DNA of 64,000 nucleotides, taken from contig JAIRKZ010000190.1 in the NCBI GenBank assembly GCA_031259845.1, forward strand, positions 1 to 64,000, in the 5' to 3' direction. Numbering within the stretch: the first letter of the stretch is position 1; every line of letters begins with the position of its first letter. The stretch comes from Tannerellaceae bacterium. Lineage in GTDB: Bacteria > Bacteroidota > Bacteroidia > Bacteroidales > Tannerellaceae. The position numbers were made by a program, and so were the translations under genes. The notes under the pieces are model-generated. The model saw nothing but the letters and a program-made list of their open reading frames with translations. It was not told the origin of the DNA and ran no database searches. Shown here piece after piece: positions 25,847 to 34,355 of this stretch.

Positions 25847-26529
25847 AAAAGTTAGTCGTACTCAGCGGCGCGGGGATGAGCGCCGAAAGCGGTATCTCTA
25901 CTTTCAGGGATTCCGGAGGACTTTGGGAAAAACACAGAATAGAAGATGTGGCTACGCCCGAAGGTTTTGAGCGGATGCCGGAAGTGGTACTTAATTTCTA
26001 TAACCAACGAAGGCGGCAATTATTGGAATGTAAGCCTAATGAAGGGCATTATGGATTGGCAGCCCTGGAAAAAGATTTCGATGTAGACATCATCACACAA
26101 AATGTAGACGATTTGCATGAGCGGGCAGGAAGCACAAAAGTTCTTCACCTGCATGGCGAACTGATGAAAGCCTGCCCTGTAAATAATGTAAATAAAACAT
26201 ATACCATTTCCCCGGATAATCCCGACATCAATTGGGGCGATACCGACGCCGGCGGCAATCAACTCCGTCCGTTCATCGTTTGGTTCGGAGAAGCGGTTCC
26301 CATGATAGAACCGGCTATCCGGCTTGTGGAGCAATCCGACATACTGGTAGTTATCGGCACCTCGCTCAATGTATATCCCGCCGCAGGGCTGCTCAACTAC
26401 GCCCGGAAGGGCCAAACGGTATACCTGATCGACCCGAAAGAAGTAAATACATACAGGCGCGATATCCATTTCATCAAAGCCGGAGCCTCGGAGGGAGTAA
26501 AACAATTGAGCGAACGCTTAAAACTTTGA
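25843..26529 (+). CDS. cobB: Sir2-family NAD-dependent protein deacylase
   Basis: 228 residues. NAD-binding motifs GAGMSAESGISTFRD (about 9-23) and QNVDDLHERAGS (about 86-97), catalytic His in HLHGEL, and GTSLNVYPAAGL in the Rossmann half. It removes acyl groups from lysines using NAD+. The small domain usually holding four Zn-binding Cys has only one (KACPVNNVNKTY), so it lacks the zinc ribbon; other short bacteroidetal CobB-like proteins that I recall share this. Reading from the second frame overlap suggests coupling to the short upstream frame. Confidence 0.92.
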   Translation: MKKLVVLSGAGMSAESGISTFRDSGGLWEKHRIEDVATPEGFERMPEVVLNFYNQRRRQLLECKPNEGHYGLAALEKDFDVDIITQNVDDLHERAGSTKVLHLHGELMKACPVNNVNKTYTISPDNPDINWGDTDAGGNQLRPFIVWFGEAVPMIEPAIRLVEQSDILVVIGTSLNVYPAAGLLNYARKGQTVYLIDPKEVNTYRRDIHFIKAGASEGVKQLSERLKL

Positions 26530-26587
26530 CAAAAAATCATTTACTTTGCAAGCTCTAAGGTTGGAAAGATAAATATACGATATAATT

Positions 26588-28132
26588 ATGGCACAAGAAG
26601 ATAGTTTTAAGAAAATTGTTTCACATTGTAAAGAATATGGTTTTGTATTCCCGTCGTCGGAAATCTACGATGGATTAGGCGCAGTATACGATTACGGCCA
26701 ATACGGTGTGGAACTGAAAAACAATATAAAAAAATATTGGTGGGACAGTATGACGCTACTCCATGAAAACGTAGCGGGCATCGACTCCGCCATTTTCATG
26801 CATCCTACGATATGGAAAGCTTCCGGGCACGTGGATGCATTCAACGATCCGTTGATTGATAATAAAGACTCAAAAAAACGTTACCGGGCAGACGTCTTAA
26901 TTGAAGATTACCTGGCCCGGATAGACGAAAAGACAGATAAAGAAGTAGCCAAAGCAGCCAAACGGTTCGGCGACGCTTTCGATGAAACGCAATTCCGCAG
27001 CACCAATCCACGCGTACTGGAGTATCAACAAAAACGAGACGAGACGCATGCCCGCTTTGCAAAAGCGCTGAATGATTCCAATCTGGAAGAACTGCGACAG
27101 ATAATCATTGATGCGGAGATTGTTTGCCCGATATCCGGCAGCCGTAACTGGACGGAAGTGCGACAGTTTAACCTGATGTTCTCTACCGATATGGGTTCTA
27201 CTTCCGAAGGCGCTATGAAGGTGTATCTCCGCCCGGAAACGGCGCAAGGGATATTTGTAAACTTCCTCAATGTGCAGAAAACGGGGCGCATGAAAATTCC
27301 TTTCGGCATTGCACAAATAGGGAAAGCGTTCCGGAATGAAATCGTGGCCCGCCAGTTTATCTTCCGCATGAGAGAGTTTGAACAAATGGAAATGCAGTTC
27401 TTCATTCGCCCGGGAGAAGAGATGGAATGGTTCAACCGGTGGAAAGAAACCCGGATGAGATGGCATAAATCCATGGGGTTAGGCGATGGGAAATATCGTT
27501 TTCACGACCACGATAAGCTGGCGCATTATGCCAATGCCGCTACCGATATTGAATTTGAAATGCCTTTTGGATTTAAAGAAGTGGAAGGTATCCATAGCCG
27601 TACGGATTTCGACCTTAGCCAGCACGAAAAGTATTCGGGCAAGAAGATACAGTATTTCGACCCGGAACTGAATAAAAGTTATACGCCTTATGTGATAGAA
27701 ACTTCTATTGGCGTAGACCGTGTGTTCCTCAGTATTATATCCGGTTCGTATTGCGAAGAAACGCTGGATAACGGCGAAAGCCGCGTCGTATTGAAATTAC
27801 CCCCGGCTTTGGCGCCCGTCAAGTTGGCGGTTCTTCCGCTTGTGAAGAAAGACGGGCTGCCCGAGAAAGCCGGAGAAATTATTGATATGCTGCGGTTCGA
27901 CTTCCGTTGCCAGTATGATGAAAAGGATTCTATCGGAAAACGGTATCGCCGCCAGGACGCTATCGGTACGCCTTATTGTATTACCGTAGACCATGATACG
28001 TTAGAAGACAACTGTGTAACGATTCGTTTCCGCGACACTATGGAACAGGAACGGGTCCGTATCGACAAACTAAACGATATAATCGCCGGAAAAGTAAGTA
28101 TGAAGAATCTATTAAAAAAGATAACAGAATAA
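26588..28132 (+). CDS. glyS: Glycyl-tRNA synthetase (single-chain, dimeric type)
   Basis: 514 residues, class II enzyme of the alpha2 type found in eukaryotes, archaea and Bacteroidetes rather than the alpha2beta2 type. Motifs: N-terminal SHCKEYGFVFPSSEIYDGLG; motif 2 region IGKAFRNEI and FRMREFEQMEMQFF; motif 3 ETSIGVDRVFL; C-terminal anticodon-binding domain (about 410-510). The central insert around residues 85-200 lacks the zinc-finger cysteines of some homologues. The downstream FKBP gene begins 4 bp after its stop. Confidence 0.96.
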   Translation: MAQEDSFKKIVSHCKEYGFVFPSSEIYDGLGAVYDYGQYGVELKNNIKKYWWDSMTLLHENVAGIDSAIFMHPTIWKASGHVDAFNDPLIDNKDSKKRYRADVLIEDYLARIDEKTDKEVAKAAKRFGDAFDETQFRSTNPRVLEYQQKRDETHARFAKALNDSNLEELRQIIIDAEIVCPISGSRNWTEVRQFNLMFSTDMGSTSEGAMKVYLRPETAQGIFVNFLNVQKTGRMKIPFGIAQIGKAFRNEIVARQFIFRMREFEQMEMQFFIRPGEEMEWFNRWKETRMRWHKSMGLGDGKYRFHDHDKLAHYANAATDIEFEMPFGFKEVEGIHSRTDFDLSQHEKYSGKKIQYFDPELNKSYTPYVIETSIGVDRVFLSIISGSYCEETLDNGESRVVLKLPPALAPVKLAVLPLVKKDGLPEKAGEIIDMLRFDFRCQYDEKDSIGKRYRRQDAIGTPYCITVDHDTLEDNCVTIRFRDTMEQERVRIDKLNDIIAGKVSMKNLLKKITE

Positions 28133-28136
28133 TCAA

Positions 28137-28700
28137 ATGAAGAAGTATTTGTGTTTATGCATGATGATATGCCTCGCCGCCCTTCCTTCCTGCGGCAGCG
28201 ACGATGATAACGGCAATGAAGCGGATGAAGTATGGAAACAGCAAAACGAACAAGCCTTTGCCGACAAAGCCTTCGATGCAACGTTTACCCGCTATACGTC
28301 GTTAAGCAACAGCGGCGTTTTGTACTACAAACAAATTACGCCGGGAAACGGGAAACGGATTTTCTATAACAGCCGGGCGGATGTTTACTATGAAGGTTCT
28401 TTGATTGATGGAACGGTATTCGACAAGCGGGATTCTACGGAACATATACCCTTCAAGGTTGCGATAAGTTCCGCCGTTGCCAATTATAGCAGCACTACGC
28501 TAACAGGTTATAGTTCGAGCGTTATTAAAGGATGGACTGAGATATTGCAACTCATGACCGAAGGAGAGGAAGGCGTAGTTTGGATTCCGCAAGAAATGGC
28601 TTATGGAACGGAATGGGACAATGGTAAAATAATTCCGCCTTATTCCACCCTGATATTCAAACTGAAAATAGATAAAGTGATTTGGTATGATGAGATATAA
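28137..28700 (+). CDS. FKBP-type peptidyl-prolyl isomerase lipoprotein
   Basis: 187 residues. Lipobox leader MKKYLCLCMMICLAALPSC with Cys19, then an acidic linker (GSDDDNGNEADE). The FKBP core (about 75-185) is divergent: VYYEGSLIDGTVFDK, VIKGWTEILQLM and IPQEMAYGTE remain, with an insertion near 105-125. This DUF-like FKBP form follows glyS in other Bacteroidales as far as I recall. Likely an outer-membrane or periplasmic folding helper. Third FKBP in the window. Confidence 0.9.
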   Translation: MKKYLCLCMMICLAALPSCGSDDDNGNEADEVWKQQNEQAFADKAFDATFTRYTSLSNSGVLYYKQITPGNGKRIFYNSRADVYYEGSLIDGTVFDKRDSTEHIPFKVAISSAVANYSSTTLTGYSSSVIKGWTEILQLMTEGEEGVVWIPQEMAYGTEWDNGKIIPPYSTLIFKLKIDKVIWYDEI

Positions 28701-28934
28701 GTAAAAAAATTAAGGGCTGTCTCACGACATCCCCTAACCAACTTTGTTAACCTTAAATCTAATACTATTATGAAAAAACCACAATGCAAAGGTAATATGT
28801 TAAAAGGAACCGTCAATAGCTTTACATATAATCTATGTTAATGCAACATATCTACATAGAAAAAAAATGTCAACTGAGGTGAAATTACATATAACAGCAT
28901 TAAATTCTGATAAATTTAACACTCGCGTACGCGC

Positions 28935-29882
28935 ATGAATATCATCAAGGGTATAAATGATGTTACGGTAGAAGGATTCGTAGCAACCATTGGTTTCTTC
29001 GACGGAGTACACCTTGGGCACCGGTTTTTAATTAATAACATGATTAAAATAGCCAGAGAGCGAAACCTCCTTTCCGCCGTTATCACATTCCCTGAACATC
29101 CCCGTAAGGTGTTGCAGAGCGATTACCAACCTCAACTGCTTAATTCTTTCGAAGAGAAATTAGCCCGTCTCGAAACAACAGGCGTCGACTATTGTATTGT
29201 TCTTCCTTTCACTCCGGAACTGGCGAACTATCCGGCTAACGAGTTTATCCACGCCGTTCTGTCTCAAAAGCTGCATGTTAAAACATTATTAATCGGCTAC
29301 GACCACCGTTTTGGTCGTGGCCGTACAGACGGCTTTCGCGAATATGCCGGATATGGAGCGGCCTGTGGCATGGAAGTATTGAAAATAGCCCGTTTTATTG
29401 AAAATGAAATAACCGTCAGTTCGTCCGAAACCAGAAAGTTATTATTGGAAGGGAAGGTAGAAGAAGCCGCAAAACTGCTCACGTATCCTTATCAAATCAA
29501 AGGGAGCATCATCAGCGGCCATAAGGTAGGAAGGACATTGGGTTTTCCTACCGCCAATATCAGGATAGACGAACCTTTCAAAATAGCGCCCGGCATAGGC
29601 GTTTATGCCGTCTGGGTACAACTTCAGGATAAGCGCTATAAGGGGATGCTCTATATCGGAAACCGCCCTACCTTAAATAATGGAGATACAATTACACTGG
29701 AAGTAAATATCCTGGATTTTTCAGGCGATATATATAATAATGTAATAACCGTGTCGTTTATCTGCTTTATCAGAGGCAACATCCGCTTCAATACATTGGA
29801 AGAACTAAAGATACAGTTGGAAAAAGACAGGCAAACCGTCAACGAACGATTAACGGCTAATGAGGCATATCATGTTTTATGA
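28935..29882 (+). CDS. ribF: Bifunctional riboflavin kinase / FAD synthetase
   Basis: 315 residues. N-terminal FMN adenylyltransferase (about 10-160) has GFFDGVHLGHR (the GxFDGxHxGH site) and LLIGYDHRFGRG; the C-terminal flavokinase (about 185-305) has GRTLGFPTANI and the catalytic Glu in TLEVNILDFSGDIY. It makes FMN and then FAD from riboflavin. The upstream 234 bp has no gene; it holds an A/T-rich stretch and a small inverted repeat around 28840-28858. Its 3' end overlaps the following peptidase gene by 11 bp. Confidence 0.96.
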   Translation: MNIIKGINDVTVEGFVATIGFFDGVHLGHRFLINNMIKIARERNLLSAVITFPEHPRKVLQSDYQPQLLNSFEEKLARLETTGVDYCIVLPFTPELANYPANEFIHAVLSQKLHVKTLLIGYDHRFGRGRTDGFREYAGYGAACGMEVLKIARFIENEITVSSSETRKLLLEGKVEEAAKLLTYPYQIKGSIISGHKVGRTLGFPTANIRIDEPFKIAPGIGVYAVWVQLQDKRYKGMLYIGNRPTLNNGDTITLEVNILDFSGDIYNNVITVSFICFIRGNIRFNTLEELKIQLEKDRQTVNERLTANEAYHVL

Positions 29883-30936
29883 GGCTATCGACATATTAAA
29901 AGGAATGATTGCCCGCCCGTCGTTCAGCAGGGATGAAAAAGAGGTGGCCGATTACCTGCAAGACGTTTGGAGGCGGGATGGGCGCCCTGTTTACCGCAAA
30001 GGGAATAACCTCTGGATCATTGCGCCGGGTTTCGATATTCGCAAACCTACTTTATTACTCAACTCCCATATAGATACCGTTAAGCCCGCGGAAGGTTGGA
30101 CAAAAGACCCTTTTACGCCGGAAGAGGATGAAGAATGGTTATATGGCTTAGGCAGCAATGATGCGGGGGCAAGCGTTGTATCATTATATGCCGCCTATCA
30201 GGCGTTGTCGCAGAAGGAGCAACCTTACAACCTGCTGTTTCTGGCTTCCTGCGAAGAAGAAATATCCGGGAAAAACGGTATTGAAAGCGCTTTACGGGAA
30301 CTCCCTCCCATATCGTTCGCTATCGTAGGCGAACCCACGGATATGCAACCCGCCGTAGCCGAAAAAGGATTAATGGTACTTGATTGCACGGTTATCGGGA
30401 AAGCCGGACATGCAGCCCGCGACGAAGGAGTGAATGCAATTGCGTTAGCCATAAAAGATATTGAATGGTTCAACACGTATCAGTTCCCCCAAAAGAGTGA
30501 TTTTCTCGGTCCGGTAAAAATGAGCGTTACCCTTATTCATGGAGGAACCCAGCATAATGTGATACCCGACCGTTGCGAATTTACCGTAGACATACGGAGT
30601 AATGAATTTTATCCTAATGAAACGCTCTTTGAGCTGATCCGCGAACAGGTACAATGCGAAGTAAAAGCGCGCAGTTTCCGGCTAAACTCCACACAGACCG
30701 GCTTGCAACATCCCTTTGTGCAAAGAGCCATCCTGCTGGGCAAAAAGCCCTTTGGTTCGCCAACGCTCAGCGACCAGGCATTGATGCATTTCCCTTCCGT
30801 CAAGATTGGTCCCGGACATTCTTCCCGCTCGCACAGCGCCGACGAATCTATTAAACCGGCAGAAATACGGGAAGCCATTGATACCTATATCCGCCTGTTA
30901 GATAATTTAGTGATTAACGAATCGCCTCTATGTTAA
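29872..30936 (+). CDS. M20-family amidohydrolase (ArgE/DapE-like deacylase)
   Basis: 354 residues from MFYEAIDILKGMIARPSFSR; an ATG four codons earlier is possible. Two-Zn peptidase-fold hydrolase: LLNSHIDTVKPAEGW (metal His and Asp), GSNDAGAS, CEEEISGKNG (catalytic and metal Glu), VGEPTDMQPA and GPGHSSRSH near the end. The dimerisation domain is intact. By family it deacylates an N-acyl amino acid; bacteroidetal arginine synthesis uses an N-succinylornithine deacylase of this type, so argE' is a fair guess, but no arg genes are adjacent. Confidence 0.87.
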   Translation: MFYEAIDILKGMIARPSFSRDEKEVADYLQDVWRRDGRPVYRKGNNLWIIAPGFDIRKPTLLLNSHIDTVKPAEGWTKDPFTPEEDEEWLYGLGSNDAGASVVSLYAAYQALSQKEQPYNLLFLASCEEEISGKNGIESALRELPPISFAIVGEPTDMQPAVAEKGLMVLDCTVIGKAGHAARDEGVNAIALAIKDIEWFNTYQFPQKSDFLGPVKMSVTLIHGGTQHNVIPDRCEFTVDIRSNEFYPNETLFELIREQVQCEVKARSFRLNSTQTGLQHPFVQRAILLGKKPFGSPTLSDQALMHFPSVKIGPGHSSRSHSADESIKPAEIREAIDTYIRLLDNLVINESPLC

Positions 30937-32219
30937 AAGATATACTGGCCACCATTGGCTCGCGTTACCTTATCGCCTTCCTCAACCTGATACTCATTTT
31001 CATAAACGCAAAAGCGCTGGGACTGGAAGGCATGGGGCTTATCGGGCTGATTTGGGCGTCTATCAATATAATCGCCATGGTGAATGGGATACTTGGGGGT
31101 AGCACAATCGTTTATTTCATCAATAAATATACAATCCGTATGATTCTTCCCATTGTTTATATATGGGTATTTGCCGGTACGGGAATAGGGTGTGGGGTCA
31201 TGTATCTGCTAAAGTTGCTACCCGGCGGATACCTGGCGGATATCTATCTGATAACCATACTGTATTCATTCGTTATTGCCAATTCGCGCTTTCTGTTGGG
31301 GAAAGACCATGTCAAGGGTTTTAACCTTACCAATATGTTACAGGGAGGATTGCTGTTTTTTATACTCCTCTATTTCTATTACGTAACCGGGCGGAAAGAC
31401 GTAAGCGCTTATATTGACGGGTTATACCTTACCAATACGATTGCCCTCCTGGCAAGCCTGTTTATACTGACCCCGTATGTGGTAAAGAAAGGCGCCGGGG
31501 CGAACCTTCCGCCGCAAAAGAAATGGCTTTCCCTTTTAAAAGAAATGCTCGTATATGGCCTTTGGGGAAGCGCCGATAATATTGCGGAGACCTGTACCGC
31601 CCGGCTTAATTATTTCCTTGTCCAACGATTTGCCGGGATTGGAAGCGTAGGATTGATAGACGCCGGGACAAAAATATCGGAAAGCGTTTGGAATATCAGC
31701 CGCAGTATAGCGTATATTGAGTACAACCGGATTGCCAAAACGAACGACATAACCGAACAAACGAACATTACGCTCCGGCTGTTTAAGTTCGCCTTTTTAG
31801 CCATCACGTTTGTTCTGTTTTGTATCCTGCTGGTTCCCGAATGGATTTATACGGATTACCTGTTCAGTGAAGAGTTTAAGGGTATACGAGGGGTTATAGC
31901 CGCCTTATCTTCAGGAATTATCGCTTTAGGCTGTAATACGATATTGAGCCATTATTTCATTGGCAGCGGCAAGATAAAATACAGCGCCGCCGCTTCGTGC
32001 ACCGGCTTGCTTACCTTATTGACGGCAGGCTATTGGCTGATTCCCCGGTATGGAGTAACCGGCTCGGTTGTCAGTACAAGCATTGCATTTACGGCGATGT
32101 TGCTATTTTCGCTAACTGTCTTTATTAAACAGACGGGCAGTTCCTTACGCAGCTTTTTACCGAACCGGGCGGATTGGGAATACATCCGCGCCTGTATCTT
32201 ACCTCGACAACCAGGATAA
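30930..32219 (+). CDS. Polysaccharide/oligosaccharide flippase (Wzx/MATE-like)
   Basis: 429 residues with about 12 hydrophobic segments, starting MLKDILATIGSRYLIAFLN and including GLEGMGLIGLIWASIN and VYGLWGSADNIAETCT. This matches O-antigen translocases that flip undecaprenyl-linked glycans across the inner membrane. It overlaps the M20 gene by 7 bp. No glycosyltransferases are adjacent, so the glycan is unknown; links to an S-layer or general O-glycosylation pathway are speculation. It converges on the EnvC gene, overlapping it by 21 bp. Confidence 0.82.
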   Translation: MLKDILATIGSRYLIAFLNLILIFINAKALGLEGMGLIGLIWASINIIAMVNGILGGSTIVYFINKYTIRMILPIVYIWVFAGTGIGCGVMYLLKLLPGGYLADIYLITILYSFVIANSRFLLGKDHVKGFNLTNMLQGGLLFFILLYFYYVTGRKDVSAYIDGLYLTNTIALLASLFILTPYVVKKGAGANLPPQKKWLSLLKEMLVYGLWGSADNIAETCTARLNYFLVQRFAGIGSVGLIDAGTKISESVWNISRSIAYIEYNRIAKTNDITEQTNITLRLFKFAFLAITFVLFCILLVPEWIYTDYLFSEEFKGIRGVIAALSSGIIALGCNTILSHYFIGSGKIKYSAAASCTGLLTLLTAGYWLIPRYGVTGSVVSTSIAFTAMLLFSLTVFIKQTGSSLRSFLPNRADWEYIRACILPRQPG

Positions 32220-33500
32220 CGGGTTTTGTTTATCCCGTTCTTTCCGCAGTTCAAAATGAAGGATCGTTGTGTTGCCGTTTTCCACATCCGTATATATTTT
32301 GCCAAGCGGCTGATTGGTAGCCACCTTCTCGTCTTTCTTTACGTAAACTTCTATCAAATTGGAATAGACCGTCAAATAGTTTCCATGGCGCACAATCACC
32401 GAATTATTATAACCGGCCACAGCAAACACGGCCGTGACCACGCCGTTAAATACCGAACGGGCTTCCGAGCCGGCGGTTGTTTGTATGTCAATCCCATTAT
32501 TTTCGGTCTCAACATATTTTAATTCAGGATGTTTTTGTACGCCAAAAAAGCTTACCACCGAAAATTGTCCGGAAACAGGATAAGGCAAACGCCCTTTGTT
32601 TTTCACGAAATCGTCAGAAAGTCTTCTCTCCTCTCTATTCATGGCATATCCGCCTTTAACAGCCGCCTGGCGTATGTCTGCGTTTGGTTCGGGCACCTTC
32701 TTTCCTGCGGCCAGCGCCTTTTCCCGCTCGCTTTGTTCGCGTTCGCGAGCGGCGCGTGTTTCGGCTTCCGCACGCGCCACTTCTTCGGCTATTTGCTTTT
32801 CAATCTGGCGGCTCAAGGCATCCGCCTGTCGTTGTTTCTTTTTTAAATCAACTTGCAACTGCCTTTGCCTTTTATTCAGTTCCTCCACCTCTTTACGCTG
32901 TGCGGCTTCTTCTGCTTGCAGGTTAAGGTTCTCTTCTTCGCGGCTTTTCAGCAGGGTTTGTTTTTCCGCCCTTGTTTTCTCCAACTCTTCGCGTTTCTCC
33001 CCTGCCTCCCGTTGTTTCTCCATAATTTCATTGGCCTGTTGTTTCTGCCAATCAGCATATTCGCGCAAGTAACGCATGCGGCGTAGCGACTGGGAGAAAT
33101 TACCCGCAGAGAGGATAAACAACAACTTGTCTTGAGATGTATTCCTGCGTTGGATATTTTGCATTGATTTCCCGTAATTTTCCCGTTTACTACCTAATTT
33201 TCCCTGCAAGGCAATCAGTTCTTTCCGCAATTCCACTATATCTTTGTCAATAGAGGATATTTCCTGGTTCAACAAGCCAATCACCTTTTTGCGTTGAAGT
33301 ATTTGTTGGGAAAGGAGATTTAAACGGGTCAGGGAATTTTGCGCCGACTTTTTCGTCTCGGCTAATAATTGGTTTGTCATTTTTATTTCGGCAAGAGCTG
33401 CCTTTCGCTGGTTTTCCAGTTCGCGGACTTTAGCTGATTTTTGTCCAAAGACGGCTACGGTTAAAAACAGGTTTATTATGACAATCCAGACATATCTCAT
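32199..33500 (-). CDS. Murein hydrolase activator, EnvC family
   Basis: 433 residues. Signal peptide about 1-20 (ending TVAVFG), then two long coiled coils (about 22-120 and 155-270, the second Arg/Glu/Gln-rich), then an M23/LytM domain (about 315-430) with NGIDIQTTAGSEARSVF and ending TTILHFELRKERDKQNPLSW. EnvC-type proteins switch on cell-wall amidases at the septum; the HxxxD zinc site is replaced here (NGIDI lacks His), consistent with an activator rather than a peptidase. Follows a DUF4292 lipoprotein and TPR gene in one minus-strand run from dut. Confidence 0.92.
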   Translation of the reverse strand: MRYVWIVIINLFLTVAVFGQKSAKVRELENQRKAALAEIKMTNQLLAETKKSAQNSLTRLNLLSQQILQRKKVIGLLNQEISSIDKDIVELRKELIALQGKLGSKRENYGKSMQNIQRRNTSQDKLLFILSAGNFSQSLRRMRYLREYADWQKQQANEIMEKQREAGEKREELEKTRAEKQTLLKSREEENLNLQAEEAAQRKEVEELNKRQRQLQVDLKKKQRQADALSRQIEKQIAEEVARAEAETRAAREREQSEREKALAAGKKVPEPNADIRQAAVKGGYAMNREERRLSDDFVKNKGRLPYPVSGQFSVVSFFGVQKHPELKYVETENNGIDIQTTAGSEARSVFNGVVTAVFAVAGYNNSVIVRHGNYLTVYSNLIEVYVKKDEKVATNQPLGKIYTDVENGNTTILHFELRKERDKQNPLSWLSR

Positions 33501-33504
33501 AGGC

Positions 33505-34347
33505 TCACTTCTTGCTATCTGTTAAACCTTTAACGATTTGTGCAAAGGTTACGCGTTTATACTTGTCAGGGATAGAGGTATCTATTTTCACCGGAATATT
33601 TGTTTGGATTTTCGAAAAATAAATTTTCATTTGCCCGGCAGACGCGCCTTTATCAAGCAATTGAACATCCATCAGCATCGGGAAGGGTTGCCCGTCTTCC
33701 ATACGGAAATCGGTATAAAGCCACTGTAAAGCGTATCGTTCCGATTGATCCGTCACACAGGTTGAAAGAAGTTTTTCTTCGCCATCCGCCATAAAGGTAT
33801 ACAGCAGTTGCATCGCATCCTTTACCTGAATCTCGGCAGCAGAGCCTTCCTGTTTTAATTTAAAACGGTTATATTGCTTACGGTCTATTCCCTGCTGGCC
33901 GGGTATAAAAAGATGATTCGAAAACAAAGCCTGTAAATTGTAATAATTAAAAGCGACAGGCAATTCGCCCTTCAACGCGGCATAGCTTTCGGATACATAA
34001 CGTTTATTCATCCGGTCTACGATTGTAAGGCCCTCGCCGGTAAACTCAGCCCTGAAAAGTTCAATTCCCAAAAGAGGCTGTACCGAAAGCTGCAAAGCGC
34101 TATCGCGCACCATCTTTATATCCACCCGCGAACTGAACGATTTACCCGGCGCATCCAAATCCACATTCGCCCGGGCGAAAAACGTTTCATACCGGAAAGC
34201 CTGTTTCTGCATAGAGTCAAAAAAATCAGCATGCGCCTTAGCTTCCACAACGTCTACAGTCCCTACTCTGGCAGGCGTTTTACAGCCTGCCAGGAGAAAG
34301 ACGATAAGGACAATCGTCCCTATCGTCCTTATCGTTTCTTTTACCAT
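33505..34347 (-). CDS. DUF4292 lipoprotein
   Basis: 280 residues from MVKETIRTIGTIVLIVFLLAGC, whose lipobox LLAGC supports this start over one 30 codons upstream. The body looks like a LolA/LolB-like half-barrel typical of DUF4292 (landmarks SSRVDIKMVRDSALQLSVQ and PLLGIELFRAEF split at about 85-105). Probably an outer-membrane-associated lipoprotein involved in lipoprotein or lipid handling; the role is inferred from fold resemblance only. It lies 8 bp after the TPR gene and 4 bp before the EnvC gene. Confidence 0.85.
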   Translation of the reverse strand: MVKETIRTIGTIVLIVFLLAGCKTPARVGTVDVVEAKAHADFFDSMQKQAFRYETFFARANVDLDAPGKSFSSRVDIKMVRDSALQLSVQPLLGIELFRAEFTGEGLTIVDRMNKRYVSESYAALKGELPVAFNYYNLQALFSNHLFIPGQQGIDRKQYNRFKLKQEGSAAEIQVKDAMQLLYTFMADGEEKLLSTCVTDQSERYALQWLYTDFRMEDGQPFPMLMDVQLLDKGASAGQMKIYFSKIQTNIPVKIDTSIPDKYKRVTFAQIVKGLTDSKK

Positions 34348-34355
34348 TTCCTTTA

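Noticed and set aside
28701..28934. IS terminal fragment (GGGCTGTCTCACGAC-like) upstream of ribF
   Set aside because: The short motif resembles ends of some IS elements, but there is no second end and no transposase trace, so the evidence is too thin.
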